Notes: a model not told the origin generated them from the letters alone. A stretch of DNA of 63,575 bases from Shewanella sp. (GCA_021462625.1 JAJNAU010000002.1:1-63575), one strand, 5' to 3'. Positions 35,356 to 44,714 are shown, numbered from the stretch's first letter. Numbers and translations: made by a program.

Positions 35356-35922
35356 TCAGTTCTTTGGATATGGGTGAGCAACGCCTTTGTGACAGTCAAT
35401 ACAAGTTTTTCTGTCTTCAGGGGCTTTCTTGAAGTTCATCGCGTGCATTCTGACAGCCATCTTCTTCATTTTCGGAGATGGATTCTCATAAATACGGTTG
35501 TGACAGTTCTGACAGGTAGAAGAATCAATGGAACGCAGGTAATCACGGGCCAGTTCAGCCTGCTGCTTACGGTTGGTTTCCAGCCAATCCTGAGTTTCAA
35601 AATCATCGATGGTCAGGTAACCAATGATGTCCTTGGACACAACGATCTTCTTAACCAGATAGTTGAATGGCTCCTGGGCAATGTGACACTGCTGGCACTG
35701 CACCACGATACCAGCACGATTGGCGCCGTGTGGAGATTCCAGTACTTCATCCTGTAGTGAGTGACCCGCGTGACAAGTCATACAGAAGGCATCTGTACTG
35801 GTTGCATGCAGGGTAGTTTGTGTTGCAAAAAAGCCAACCGCACCGATCACTACACCTACAATCAGCAGAGCCAGTATTGAGTATTTTGCGCTGGGTTTAA
35901 AAAGTGCACGCCAGTTCATCAC
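35356..35922 (-). CDS. cymA: CymA-like tetraheme quinol dehydrogenase
   Basis: A NapC/NirT-family membrane-anchored cytochrome c that takes electrons from menaquinol and passes them to periplasmic reductases and outer-membrane conduits. One N-terminal membrane anchor ('YSILALLIVGVVIGAVGFFA') is followed by four CXXCH heme sites: CMTCH, CQQCH, CQNCH and CIDCH. The N-terminus 'MNWRALFKPSAKYSILALL' and C-terminus 'DCHKGVAHPYPK' closely match remembered Shewanella CymA. The 188 residues also fit. It is monocistronic with a long upstream region holding a CRP-like site. Confidence 0.96.
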   Translation of the reverse strand: MMNWRALFKPSAKYSILALLIVGVVIGAVGFFATQTTLHATSTDAFCMTCHAGHSLQDEVLESPHGANRAGIVVQCQQCHIAQEPFNYLVKKIVVSKDIIGYLTIDDFETQDWLETNRKQQAELARDYLRSIDSSTCQNCHNRIYENPSPKMKKMAVRMHAMNFKKAPEDRKTCIDCHKGVAHPYPKN

Positions 35923-36501
35923 TCTCTCCGATTTTTTAGTAATTTAGAAAACTATAGAATTCTTCTTTCAGTGTATGCGTTTTATATTTTCAGAAAATTG
36001 ACTCGAGACAACTAAACGAAAAATCACATAAACTTCACATAAAAATGCGATCCAGATCTTGCTCAGCCTGTTGAGTGGAAGCTCAATCGGTTAACAGACA
36101 ACAAAATGCAGATGCCATATTGCTTGCGTTGCTGCTATTTTATCATCAGCGATTTGACTAATATTCCCCAAGGATGTGATCATGCGCACATTTTGCCATT
36201 GCCGGTAAAAACCTTTCTGATCCCGGCAAGCAACTTATTACGGGAAACTTGGCCAACCTATGATTCAGATGCCCTTCAATAAGGGGCAAACAACTCACCT
36301 TCCTTATACCCGTAATTTGCGCTTACTGTTAGAGGTATCGCGATTTTTAATAATTGAAAAACAAAAAGCACAAAGTGGCTGAACATAAATTACTGTTAAT
36401 GCGCACAAAAATAACTATAATGCAACATGCTATCAAGCAAAAACAGGCCTTCCGGCCCGTTTCCCAATCGCTCGTTAGTTACCCTCAAATGGAGAATAAT
36501 A
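35923..36501. other. Divergent cymA / DUF2057 control region
   Basis: 579 AT-rich bases without a credible gene. It must hold the promoters of cymA (minus) and the DUF2057 gene (plus). Apart from the CRP-like site at 36175 I could not assign promoter elements with confidence. Confidence 0.6.
36175..36190. promoter_or_regulatory. CRP-like binding site
   Basis: TGTGATCATGCGCACA fits TGTGA-N6-TCACA with one mismatch, and flanking GGA/TTT extends the fit to 17 of 22 consensus positions. It is about 250 bp upstream of cymA and 310 bp upstream of the DUF2057 gene. CRP governs anaerobic respiration in Shewanella, making cymA the likelier target. Confidence 0.6.
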
Positions 36502-36927
36502 ATGAAATCAACAATCCGTTTTATATCTGCAATCACATTCTCTCTGGCTGCGCTGAGCGCCCAGGCCGCTACCCTGACCGTTGGCGACAACCTGATGATC
36601 GAGTCCATTAATGGCCTGCCAGTTTCCGGCGAGCCGGTGCAGCTCGTAGCCGGCAAACACATGGTTGAACTAAGATTCAGTGACCGTTATTACACCAACG
36701 CCAAGAGCAGCGGTAACTGGGTGACATCTGCACCACTCTTTACTCAAATCAGTCTGACTGAGCATGAGACTTTGTCACTGCACACACCAAAGCTCAGCAC
36801 CAAGGCCCAGGCGCAAGAATATATTCGTCAACCCGTGGTAACACTGACCTCTGAAAATGGACGCAATGAAAATTTGTCACTGCAAACTCAGGCACAATTG
36901 ATGAGTCAGTTGCTGGCAGGAATGTAA
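36502..36927 (+). CDS. Secreted DUF2057 (YccT-like) protein
   Basis: A 141-residue exported protein with a clear signal peptide ('FISAITFSLAALSAQA'). The mature part starts 'TLTVGDNLMIESINGLP', like the YccT/DUF2057 family, and is shorter than E. coli YccT. The track ORF begins at 36427, but the ATG at 36502 has GGAG upstream and starts at the signal peptide. Its function is unknown. A MITE-like element lies 23 bp after its stop. Confidence 0.8.
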   Translation: MKSTIRFISAITFSLAALSAQAATLTVGDNLMIESINGLPVSGEPVQLVAGKHMVELRFSDRYYTNAKSSGNWVTSAPLFTQISLTEHETLSLHTPKLSTKAQAQEYIRQPVVTLTSENGRNENLSLQTQAQLMSQLLAGM

Positions 36928-36950
36928 TCTGAAACTTACATTTATCACTA

Positions 36951-37217
36951 GTGTCTGTTGACCTTTGAAGATGGTTTTTGCAGCTTTTTGTCGTTGTTTT
37001 ATACAAAGCAACGCGATTGTGGTGTAGTTGTTCTACATGAATGAGCGTTAATGCAGTACAAAGCGATGACAAACGCTGGCAGAAGGGCTCGGCTATACGC
37101 GCTTTACTCTTTGTTGCAAGGTATTTGCTTAGGCTCACTAGGCGGCGTACCTTGCGTCGCGATTAAAGCGCGTCTAGAGCGAGCAAAATTCAACCATGAA
37201 AGGTCAACAGACCCCAG
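36951..37217. mobile_element. MITE-like palindromic element, complete copy
   Basis: About 266 bp bounded by inverted termini GTGTCTGTTGACCTTT (left) and AAAGGTCAACAGACCCC (right). Further nested inverted pairs lie inside: ACGCGCTTTA/TAAAGCGCGT and GCAAGGTA/TACCTTGC. There is no transposase, so it is non-autonomous. The first ~108 bp reappear at 63467-63575 with few changes. The parent transposon family cannot be named from the sequence alone. Confidence 0.85.
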
Positions 37218-37287
37218 TGTCTGAACAGGAGCAACTCCAGCTGTTGTTCCTGTGATACATTCAGGCCATCCATTATCTGGCATCATT

Positions 37288-37671
37288 ATGATTAACCGAT
37301 TCAAGTCGCCACTGCTGACACTGCTTACCATGCTTGCACTTCTGGTGCAGAGCGTGGCTTTTGGTGCGCAATCCGTGGCCCCGGTTTCAGTTAATATGCA
37401 TCAAACCATGATGATGGATGGTAATCACTGTGCATCTGAAATGGCAAATTGTTGTGATAGTGCTGCCCAGACCTCCGTCAATTCCTGCTGTGATGGTCAG
37501 GGCAGCTGCAGCGACGACTGCATCCATTGTCTGAGTATCTCAGTGACAGGCTCGCTGCTAAGCGATAGCCGTTGGCCGGATGCTTTGCCTTTTGGCGCAC
37601 TCCTGGTTGCCTGTCTACCTCAGTTCCACTCCATAGCCTTACCAACGTCGCTCAGGCCTCCAATCGCCTGA
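37288..37671 (+). CDS. Cys/His/Met-rich exported protein
   Basis: 127 residues from the ATG at 37288; the track start at 37252 adds an unlikely leader. An N-terminal signal peptide ('LLTLLTMLALLVQSVAFGA') precedes a cluster of potential metal ligands: 'MHQTMMMDGNHCASEM', 'NCCDS', 'SCCDGQGSC', 'DDCIHC'. A second hydrophobic segment ('ALPFGALLVACLPQF') may anchor it. It lies directly before cusBA in the same direction, and resembles small Cys-rich proteins (CopL/DUF2946 type) found by copper-resistance genes. A metal-buffering or sensing role is inference. Confidence 0.72.
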   Translation: MINRFKSPLLTLLTMLALLVQSVAFGAQSVAPVSVNMHQTMMMDGNHCASEMANCCDSAAQTSVNSCCDGQGSCSDDCIHCLSISVTGSLLSDSRWPDALPFGALLVACLPQFHSIALPTSLRPPIA

Positions 37672-37824
37672 TCCCGCTTGCCCTCACCGGTTTATTGGCC
37701 GGGCTGTTTTACCGGTGCCTCACCGGATTTTAATTATTGGTAATTTGTAGCCGTTTTCTCAGGCCAGCTTTCATATAGCTGATGCCATGCAGTACACGGC
37801 CATCAACTCGATGGAGTGATAATA

Positions 37825-39516
37825 ATGAAGACCCTGTTCAAGCTGGTTTTAGCCACTTTTCTACTGTTTTGTGCCGCGCCCGCAATGGCGATGGATCATC
37901 ATACTGCTCACCATAGCCACGAGTGCCCAATGCATACCGAGGTAACGGGTGAGCAAGGCGATACCTGTCCTAAATGCGGTATGGATCTTGAGCTAGCAAC
38001 CAACCAAAGCCAGTCAGCAACGGCCCGAACCGGTCACTACTACTGCCCCATGCATCCTCAGGAAACCAGTGACCAACCCGGCCGCTGCTCAATCTGTAAG
38101 ATGTTCCTGGTTAAAGACGAGGCCGATTCCAACGCAGATACAGCCAAAACCGCAGAGCATTACTACTGCCCTATGCACCCGGAAGAAACCAGCCACGAGC
38201 CGGGTCGCTGCTCTATCTGCAAGATGTTTCTGGTAAAGGATGAAGAGCAGGAAGAGGAGACTCATTCGGCTCAGCAGCACGCAGGCCATGACCATGCCAC
38301 TCACCAAAATCAGCGTGCCAACCCTGCCGCTGACAAGGTATTCAATAATCCTCAGCCTGAGCCACTGGTCAAAAACAGCGTTGCACCTCAGGGTGAGGGC
38401 AAAATCAAATATGTGTGTCCCATGCACCCGCAAATAGTGAGTGATGAACCGGCTTCATGCCCTATCTGCGGCATGGATCTGGAGCCAGTCACCATGGTCG
38501 CGGATGCGCAGGAGATAGAGATCAATGTTTCCGGCGGCATGCAGCAGGCACTGGCGCTTCGTACCGAGCCGGTTAAACGCGGCACCATGTGGAAAACTGT
38601 CCGCACTGTGGGCCAGGTGGACTATGACGAAAGCCAGATCGAGCATCTACACGCCAGGGTAACCGGCTGGATAGAAAAGCTGCAGGTCAGCGCCGCCGGT
38701 GATGAGGTGAAAAAGGGCGAGTTACTCTATGAGCTTTACTCTCCTGAGCTGGTGAATGCTCAGGATGATTATCTGTTGGCTATGGAGACATTGAATCAAT
38801 CCAAGAACAGCAGGAACTATCAGGAGTTGGTGCGTAAAGCCGGCCTGCGACTGGAGCTCCTGGGTATGAGCAAAGCACAGATAGAGCGACTGGCCAAATC
38901 CGGCAAGAGCCAGTACAGAGTGCCTTTCTACGCCAAATCCAACGGCGTGGTGAAGAAGCTCAATGTTCGTGACGGCATGTATATACAACCTCAGACAGAG
39001 ATACTTTCCATGGTTGATCTGTCAAGGGTGTGGGTGATTGCCGATGTGTTTGAAAACGAGCAGAGCTGGCTTGAGATTGGCCAGGAGACTGAAGTGTCAG
39101 TACCGGCCATGGGACTGCAGGATATCAAAGGCCGGGTTGATTACATCTACCCCGAACTGGATCCGGTTACCCGCAGCCTGAGAGTTCGTATAGTGCTGGA
39201 CAACCCCGGCGCCGATCTGCGCCCCAAGACCCTGGCCAAGATTGCCGTGTTCGGCGGCGCCAAACGCAAAGCCCTGACCATACCTCAGGAAGCACTTATT
39301 CAAACGGGTAAAGAGAACCGGGTTATCGTCAAGCAATCCGACCACAGCTTTATTGCCCGCAAGGTCGATGTGGGCATGCAAAGCAAAGGCAAGGCCGAGA
39401 TCCTCAAAGGTCTTGAAGAGGGTGATCTGGTGGTGACATCCGGTCAGTTCCTGCTGGATTCAGAAGCCAGCCTCAAAGGCAGCCAGATGCGTTTGAGCTC
39501 AGGCCACCAGCACTAA
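37825..39516 (+). CDS. cusB: CusB-like efflux adaptor with metal-binding repeats
   Basis: Periplasmic membrane-fusion protein linking the RND pump to an outer-membrane channel. After a signal peptide ('TFLLFCAAPAMA') come four Cys/His metal-binding motifs of the 'YCPMHP...CPICGM' type: residues ~34-55 (CPMH...CPKCGMD), 71-98, 112-138 and 197-221. Motifs 2 and 3 are near-identical tandem copies with a 41-codon period and read CSICKMF. The adaptor core follows, with 'HARVTGWIEKLQVSAAGDEVKKGE' and 'VVTSGQFLLDSEASLKG'. The GTG at 37816 is the track start; the ATG at 37825 after GGAG is better. Copper/silver export is likely. Confidence 0.92.
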   Translation: MKTLFKLVLATFLLFCAAPAMAMDHHTAHHSHECPMHTEVTGEQGDTCPKCGMDLELATNQSQSATARTGHYYCPMHPQETSDQPGRCSICKMFLVKDEADSNADTAKTAEHYYCPMHPEETSHEPGRCSICKMFLVKDEEQEEETHSAQQHAGHDHATHQNQRANPAADKVFNNPQPEPLVKNSVAPQGEGKIKYVCPMHPQIVSDEPASCPICGMDLEPVTMVADAQEIEINVSGGMQQALALRTEPVKRGTMWKTVRTVGQVDYDESQIEHLHARVTGWIEKLQVSAAGDEVKKGELLYELYSPELVNAQDDYLLAMETLNQSKNSRNYQELVRKAGLRLELLGMSKAQIERLAKSGKSQYRVPFYAKSNGVVKKLNVRDGMYIQPQTEILSMVDLSRVWVIADVFENEQSWLEIGQETEVSVPAMGLQDIKGRVDYIYPELDPVTRSLRVRIVLDNPGADLRPKTLAKIAVFGGAKRKALTIPQEALIQTGKENRVIVKQSDHSFIARKVDVGMQSKGKAEILKGLEEGDLVVTSGQFLLDSEASLKGSQMRLSSGHQH

Positions 39517-39532
39517 TCGGGCGGAACTCATT

Positions 39533-42500
39533 ATGCTGAAACGAATTATTGAAGCATCACTGCAGCAGCGCTTTATGGTGCTGATCCTGGCCGTGATGAT
39601 CGCCGCCTGGGGCTTGTTGGAACTGCGTAAAACCCCCCTGGATGCGCTGCCGGATCTGTCTGATGTACAGGTAATTATCAAAACCAGTTATCCCGGTCAG
39701 GCTCCGCAATTGGTAGAAGAGCAGGTGACCTATCCGCTGTCCACCGGCATGCTGGCGGTACCGGGCGCGAAAACCGTCAGAGGCTACTCCTTCTTCGGTG
39801 ACTCCTATGTGTATGTGATATTTGAAGATGGCACAGACATCTACTGGGCCCGCTCACGGGTGATTGAGTATCTCAGTCAGGTCGCCAGCCGCTTGCCAGA
39901 GGGCGTACAGCCGGCATTGGGGCCGGACGCGTCCGGTGTTGGCTGGGTATACCAATACGCCCTGGTGGATCGCAGCGGCAAGCTGGATCTGTCTCAGCTC
40001 AAGAGTCTGCAGGACTGGTACCTGAAGCTGGAACTTCAGAGTGTGGCCGGGGTATCCGAAGTGGCCTCAGTTGGCGGCATGGAACTGACCTACCAGATAG
40101 TGCTGGATCCGGACAAACTGGCGCTGTACAAGCTGGATATCGCCTCGGTCAAAAACGCGATCGGCAAAGCCAACAGTGAAGCCGGTGGCTCTGTGGTTGA
40201 AATGGCCGAAGCCGAATATATGGTGCGGGCAAAGGGCTATCGTCAGACACTGGCCGACTTTGATCATATCCCGCTTGGAGTGACTAGCCCGTCCGGTACG
40301 CCCTTGATGCTGAAAGATATCGCTACGGTACGCAAAGGCCCAGCGGCCCGACGCGGCATTGCCGAGCTTGATGGTGAAGGCGAAGTAGTAGGTGGCATTG
40401 TGGTGATGCGATATGGCGAAAATGCCCTGAGCACAATTGATGCAGTTAAAGCCAAGCTGGAAGAGCTGAAAGCCGGTCTGCCTGAAGGAGTGGAGATAGT
40501 CACTACCTATGACAGATCCCAACTGATCCTGGCCTCGGTCGACAACCTGTTTAACAAGGTGGTTGAAGAGATGCTGGTTGTGGGTCTGGTGTGTTTGCTG
40601 TTTTTGCTGCACGCCCGCTCGACCCTGGTGGCCGTGGTGACACTGCCGCTGTCGATTCTGATCGCCTTTATCGTGATGAATCAGATGGGCGTTAACGCCA
40701 ACATCATGAGCCTAGGCGGTATCGCCATTGCCATCGGTGCCGTGGTGGATGGCGCCATCGTGATGATCGAAAACCTGCACAAACATCTGGAACATTTTAA
40801 GGACGAACACGGCCGGCAGCCGGATACCAAAGAGCACTGGAAGATAGTGTCCCAAGCCTCGGTTGAGGTGGGGCCTGCGCTGTTTTTCTCATTGCTGATT
40901 ATTACCCTGAGCTTTATTCCCGTTTTTACCCTGGAAGCTCAGGAAGGACGCCTGTTCACTCCGTTGGCCTATACCAAAACCTTTGCCATGGCAGCCGCGG
41001 CTGTACTGTCCATCACTTTGGTACCTGTGCTGATGGGCTATTTTATTCGCGGTAACATCCCGTCAGAGCAAAGCAACCCTATCAGCCGGGTACTGATCGC
41101 CCTGTACAAACCCGTACTCAAGCTGGTTCTGCGCTTTCCCAAATTTACCGTAGTGCTGGCACTGGCAGTATTGTTCAGTGCCTGGTATCCCTACTCCCAG
41201 ATGGGCCGCGAATTTATGCCTGAGCTGGAAGAGGGTGACCTGCTGTATATGCCGACCACACTCCCGGGGATCAGCGCGGGCAAAGCTGCGGAAATTCTGC
41301 AGCAGACAGATCGCCTGATTAAAACCGTGCCTGAGGTAGAGCGGGTATTCGGTAAAGTCGGTCGGGCAGAAACAGCAACCGACCCGGCACCACTGACTAT
41401 GCTGGAAACCACTATCATGCTCAAGCCAAGGGATGAGTGGCGGGAAGGTATGACGCTGGAAGGGATTATCGACCAGCTGCAGGCCACTGTGAAGGTTCCC
41501 GGTATGACCAATGCCTGGGTACAGCCGATCAAGACCCGTATCGATATGCTGTCGACCGGTATCAAAACCCCTGTGGGTATCAAGATTACTGGCGCCGATG
41601 TAGATGAACTGCAGCAGATAGGCGCCAAGATTGAAGCGATTCTGGCCCCTCTGCCCGGCACTCAATCAGCCTATGCCGAACGGGTGGGCGGTGGCCGCTA
41701 TATTGATGTTACCCCTAAGCTGGATGTCGCCTCGCGCTATGGCATGACACTGACGGATATTCAGGATGTGGTGCGCTATGCCGTAGGTGGTATGAAGATT
41801 GGTGAGTCGATTCAGGGCGCCGAGCGTTATCCCATCAACCTGCGTTATCCGCGGGAAATGCGGGACAATCTGAAAAAGCTCAAAGAACTGCCGGTGATCA
41901 CCAAAACCGGGCATTATCTGCCACTGGCCAATCTGGCTGACATAGAGCTCACCGATGGTGCGCCTATGCTCAAAAGCGAGAACGGCCGCCTGATCTCCTG
42001 GGTGTTTGTCGATATCAAGGGGATGTCTGTGGGTGAGTATATTGATCAGGCTAAAGCGGCACTCAATGCCGAGCTGAAACTGCCGCCAAGATACAGCTAC
42101 AGCTTCGCCGGTCAGTATGAGTATATGCAGCGAGTTGAAGCAAAGCTCAAAACTGTGGTGCCCATGATGCTGGCGGTGATCTTTATACTGCTGATGATGA
42201 CCTTTGGCTCCGCTGTTCAGGCCAGTGTGATTATGCTGAGTCTGCCATTTGCACTGGTTGGCTCAACCTGGCTGCTTTATCTGCTGGATTACAACCTGTC
42301 GGTGGCGGTCGCTGTGGGTATGATTGCCCTGGCTGGCGTAGCTGCCGAGTTTGGGGTGGTGATGTTGGTCTATCTCAACAATGCCATCAAGCAACACAAG
42401 GCTGAGGGCAGATTCAATACCAGAACCGATCTCAAGGATGCACTGATCGAAGGGGCAGTAATGCGAATTCGTCCCAAGGCGATGACAGTGGCCACCATCT

Positions 42501-42670
42501 TCTTCGGCCTTCTGCCCATTATGTGGGGCTCAGGCAGTGGTAATGAGGTGATGCAGAAGATTGCTGCGCCTATGGTTGGCGGTATGGTCACGGCACCTAT
42601 CTTGTCCCTGTTCGTACTACCAGCCCTGTACCTGCTGATATACGGTAAAAAGTTGGATAATCATAAGTAA
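39533..42670 (+). CDS. cusA: CusA-type heavy-metal RND efflux pump
   Basis: Proton-driven inner-membrane pump of 1045 residues and twelve membrane segments that exports Cu(I)/Ag(I). It starts 'MLKRIIEASLQQRFMVLIL', has 'LDALPDLSDVQVIIKTSYPGQAP', and the region 'IKTRIDMLSTGIKTPVGIKI' containing the methionine used by CusA for Cu/Ag binding, which favours monovalent metals over Zn/Co. The charged relay segment 'GGIAIAIGAVVDGAIVMIEN' is present. It is 16 bp after cusB; no cusC or cusF follows, so TolC or a distant channel must be used. Confidence 0.95.
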   Translation: MLKRIIEASLQQRFMVLILAVMIAAWGLLELRKTPLDALPDLSDVQVIIKTSYPGQAPQLVEEQVTYPLSTGMLAVPGAKTVRGYSFFGDSYVYVIFEDGTDIYWARSRVIEYLSQVASRLPEGVQPALGPDASGVGWVYQYALVDRSGKLDLSQLKSLQDWYLKLELQSVAGVSEVASVGGMELTYQIVLDPDKLALYKLDIASVKNAIGKANSEAGGSVVEMAEAEYMVRAKGYRQTLADFDHIPLGVTSPSGTPLMLKDIATVRKGPAARRGIAELDGEGEVVGGIVVMRYGENALSTIDAVKAKLEELKAGLPEGVEIVTTYDRSQLILASVDNLFNKVVEEMLVVGLVCLLFLLHARSTLVAVVTLPLSILIAFIVMNQMGVNANIMSLGGIAIAIGAVVDGAIVMIENLHKHLEHFKDEHGRQPDTKEHWKIVSQASVEVGPALFFSLLIITLSFIPVFTLEAQEGRLFTPLAYTKTFAMAAAAVLSITLVPVLMGYFIRGNIPSEQSNPISRVLIALYKPVLKLVLRFPKFTVVLALAVLFSAWYPYSQMGREFMPELEEGDLLYMPTTLPGISAGKAAEILQQTDRLIKTVPEVERVFGKVGRAETATDPAPLTMLETTIMLKPRDEWREGMTLEGIIDQLQATVKVPGMTNAWVQPIKTRIDMLSTGIKTPVGIKITGADVDELQQIGAKIEAILAPLPGTQSAYAERVGGGRYIDVTPKLDVASRYGMTLTDIQDVVRYAVGGMKIGESIQGAERYPINLRYPREMRDNLKKLKELPVITKTGHYLPLANLADIELTDGAPMLKSENGRLISWVFVDIKGMSVGEYIDQAKAALNAELKLPPRYSYSFAGQYEYMQRVEAKLKTVVPMMLAVIFILLMMTFGSAVQASVIMLSLPFALVGSTWLLYLLDYNLSVAVAVGMIALAGVAAEFGVVMLVYLNNAIKQHKAEGRFNTRTDLKDALIEGAVMRIRPKAMTVATIFFGLLPIMWGSGSGNEVMQKIAAPMVGGMVTAPILSLFVLPALYLLIYGKKLDNHK

Positions 42671-42674
42671 CTGT

Positions 42675-42709
42675 AAGGCCACCTGACATCAGGTGGCCTT
42701 TTTGTTTTT
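42675..42709 (+). terminator. Terminator of cusBA
   Basis: AAGGCCACCTGA-ca-TCAGGTGGCCTT followed by TTTGTTTTT; a long perfect stem just after cusA. Confidence 0.95.
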
Positions 42710-42907
42710 ATCAGCCTAAAGACTGATTTCACTTGTGGCGCGTCAGTTTTGACTGAAATTGAAATATAACTGAAACAGTACAGGCCCATACTGGTTCCAT
42801 CTCGCAAGCGTACTTGATAGTCCACTTATCAACTTTATTGCTGAGCTCCACTCCAGAGTTCAGCTTTTTTTTGCCTGAGCATACCTGACAGTCAGGCAGC
42901 ATTATTT

Positions 42908-42916
42908 TGCTATAAT
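42908..42916 (+). promoter_or_regulatory. Extended -10 promoter of the RNase T2 gene
   Basis: TGCTATAAT is a perfect extended -10 (TGnTATAAT), 26 bp before the start codon. No good -35 at normal spacing. A CTGAC-a-GTCAG palindrome lies just upstream. Confidence 0.55.
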
Positions 42917-42942
42917 CCGCCCACTGTTCCCTACTCAACTCC

Positions 42943-43947
42943 ATGATGAAACGCTTAATTTCCCTATTGCTGCTGTGTTGCAGCTTGCCCGCTCTGGCCG
43001 CTCCGGCTAGCGGTGAGTTTGTGGCCGACAAAGCCTGCCCTCTGTATCAGTCAAAAAATAAGAAAACCAACCCGGGCAACGAGAGGACAACGCCGGGACA
43101 GCACTATGAGATAAGAGAGTATCTGGGTTCGGCTCAGATGCCCGAATGGGTCAGAGTGAACACCAGTGCCAGCAGCTCGCCCGCACGTTGGCTGTCGACC
43201 CGCTGCGGACGACTGCAGGGGTTCGCTGCAAAAGGACAAAACGGCAAGGCTGGCAGCGGAGCCAAAACCCACGAAAGTGGGAGCTGCAGCGCCCCGGATC
43301 AACATGACAGTTTTGTACTGGCGCTGAGCTGGCAACCGGCATGCTGCGCCATGGGAGGCAAGAGTAAAAGAGAGTGCCGGGCCTTGACGCTTAACCCGCT
43401 GGCAGACGCCCGCAGTGAGTTTACCCTGCATGGCCTGTGGCCCAACAAAGCCTCATGTGGCACCAAATATGGCTATTGTGGTCAGATCAGTCGCAAACCC
43501 AAATTTTTCTGCGATTATCCGAAATTAGCTCTGTCCGGAGAGGTAAGAGATGCGCTGGAAGAGGTGATGCCAAGTGCCGAGTATGGCACCTGCCTGCAGC
43601 GCCATGAATATTGGAAACACGGTACCTGCATGACAGACAGCGCCGACGAATACTTTGCAGTATCGATTACCCTGCTCAACCAACTGAATCAATCTGAGTT
43701 TGTTCAGCAATTTATCGATAAAAATATTGGCACCAAGGTGACCCGTAAAGCCTGGCAGCAGGCATTTGATGCCAGTTTTGGTCAGGGGGCACACCGCAAG
43801 CTTAAGCTGCAATGCCGTAAGGGACTTTTGACCGAGGTTCAGATGCAACTGCCGCTCAACCTGGATGCTCCTTTAACTGAGCTGCTTACCCGGGCGGAGC
43901 AGATCCACAAAGGCTCCTGCCCGAGTAAATTCAAACTGGCGGATTAG
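42943..43947 (+). CDS. Secreted ribonuclease T2 family (RNase I-like)
   Basis: A periplasmic or secreted endoribonuclease with little base preference. A signal peptide ('LISLLLLCCSLPALA') is followed by a ~100-residue N-terminal extension of SH3-like character ('YEIREYLGSAQMPEWVRV'). The T2 domain then shows both catalytic blocks, CAS I 'FTLHGLWPN' and CAS II 'RHEYWKHGTC', plus several cysteines. At 334 residues it is longer than E. coli RNase I because of the extension. Its stop overlaps the convergent VOC gene by 4 bp. Confidence 0.92.
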   Translation: MMKRLISLLLLCCSLPALAAPASGEFVADKACPLYQSKNKKTNPGNERTTPGQHYEIREYLGSAQMPEWVRVNTSASSSPARWLSTRCGRLQGFAAKGQNGKAGSGAKTHESGSCSAPDQHDSFVLALSWQPACCAMGGKSKRECRALTLNPLADARSEFTLHGLWPNKASCGTKYGYCGQISRKPKFFCDYPKLALSGEVRDALEEVMPSAEYGTCLQRHEYWKHGTCMTDSADEYFAVSITLLNQLNQSEFVQQFIDKNIGTKVTRKAWQQAFDASFGQGAHRKLKLQCRKGLLTEVQMQLPLNLDAPLTELLTRAEQIHKGSCPSKFKLAD

Positions 43948-44714
43948 TTGTTCAGGGAAATCACCGAAAACGCCGCGCCCTGAGGATCATTCAATACCGC
44001 AAATCGGCCCACGCCACCAATTTCAGTCGTGGGCATGCATATCTCACCACCGAGTTCCTGTGCCCGGGCCACCGTCAGATCCACATCCTCTACGCGAAAA
44101 TAAGGCATCCAATGACTGTTGATATCATCCCACTCATCGGTCATCTGCAGCATTCCACCAAAGGCTAGCGAATCCTTTTCCAATTCAGTATAAACATGTC
44201 CCTCTACTTCCAGCCGCCGACTCTGCCATCCCAAGGACTGCTGATAAAATTCCAATGCCTGAACTGGATTGCGACAGGCCAATTCGACCCAACAAAGAGT
44301 GTTTAATTCGCCGAAGCTGGCTGCTCCGCTATGGTTACCAGCCTGCCACAAGCAAAAGGATGCCCCTTCAACGTCTGAGACCATCGCCATATGGCCAGCG
44401 ACCCCCAGCTGATGTGGACCGGTGCGAACCAAACCGCCGGCTTTACGGATCTGTTGCAGCGTCTTATTAATATCAGTCACGGCAAAGTAGATATTCCACC
44501 CGGGAACAACGAAGTCCATCTGCTCCGTGACTGCATAAATCGCCCCCTGATTCTGAGCATCAACGCTGTACATGGTGTAGGCACCTTCCGGCAGAGGGAT
44601 ATCCGTGAGCGTCCACCCAAACAATGAGGTGTAAAAAGCCTTTGCCTGTCTGGCATCTGTTGCGGCCAGCTCGATCCAGCATGGAAATCCCTGAAGATAC
44701 TGAGTAACTTGCAT
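43944..44714 (-). CDS. Double-VOC-domain protein
   Basis: Two tandem glyoxalase/bleomycin-resistance/dioxygenase (VOC) modules in 256 residues: 'CWIELAATDARQAKAFYTSLFGW' at the start and 'CWVELACRNPVQALEFYQQSLGW' in the middle. A similar fusion is common as 'hydroxylase-like' VOC proteins of unknown substrate. The track start (44792) adds 26 residues; the ATG at 44714 with AAGGAG upstream fits the domain start. No neighbour indicates a pathway. Confidence 0.86.
   Translation of the reverse strand: MQVTQYLQGFPCWIELAATDARQAKAFYTSLFGWTLTDIPLPEGAYTMYSVDAQNQGAIYAVTEQMDFVVPGWNIYFAVTDINKTLQQIRKAGGLVRTGPHQLGVAGHMAMVSDVEGASFCLWQAGNHSGAASFGELNTLCWVELACRNPVQALEFYQQSLGWQSRRLEVEGHVYTELEKDSLAFGGMLQMTDEWDDINSHWMPYFRVEDVDLTVARAQELGGEICMPTTEIGGVGRFAVLNDPQGAAFSVISLNN

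Noticed and set aside
36001-36035. Second CRP site near cymA (two TCACAT words)
   Set aside because: The words are direct, not inverted, so they do not form the CRP palindrome.
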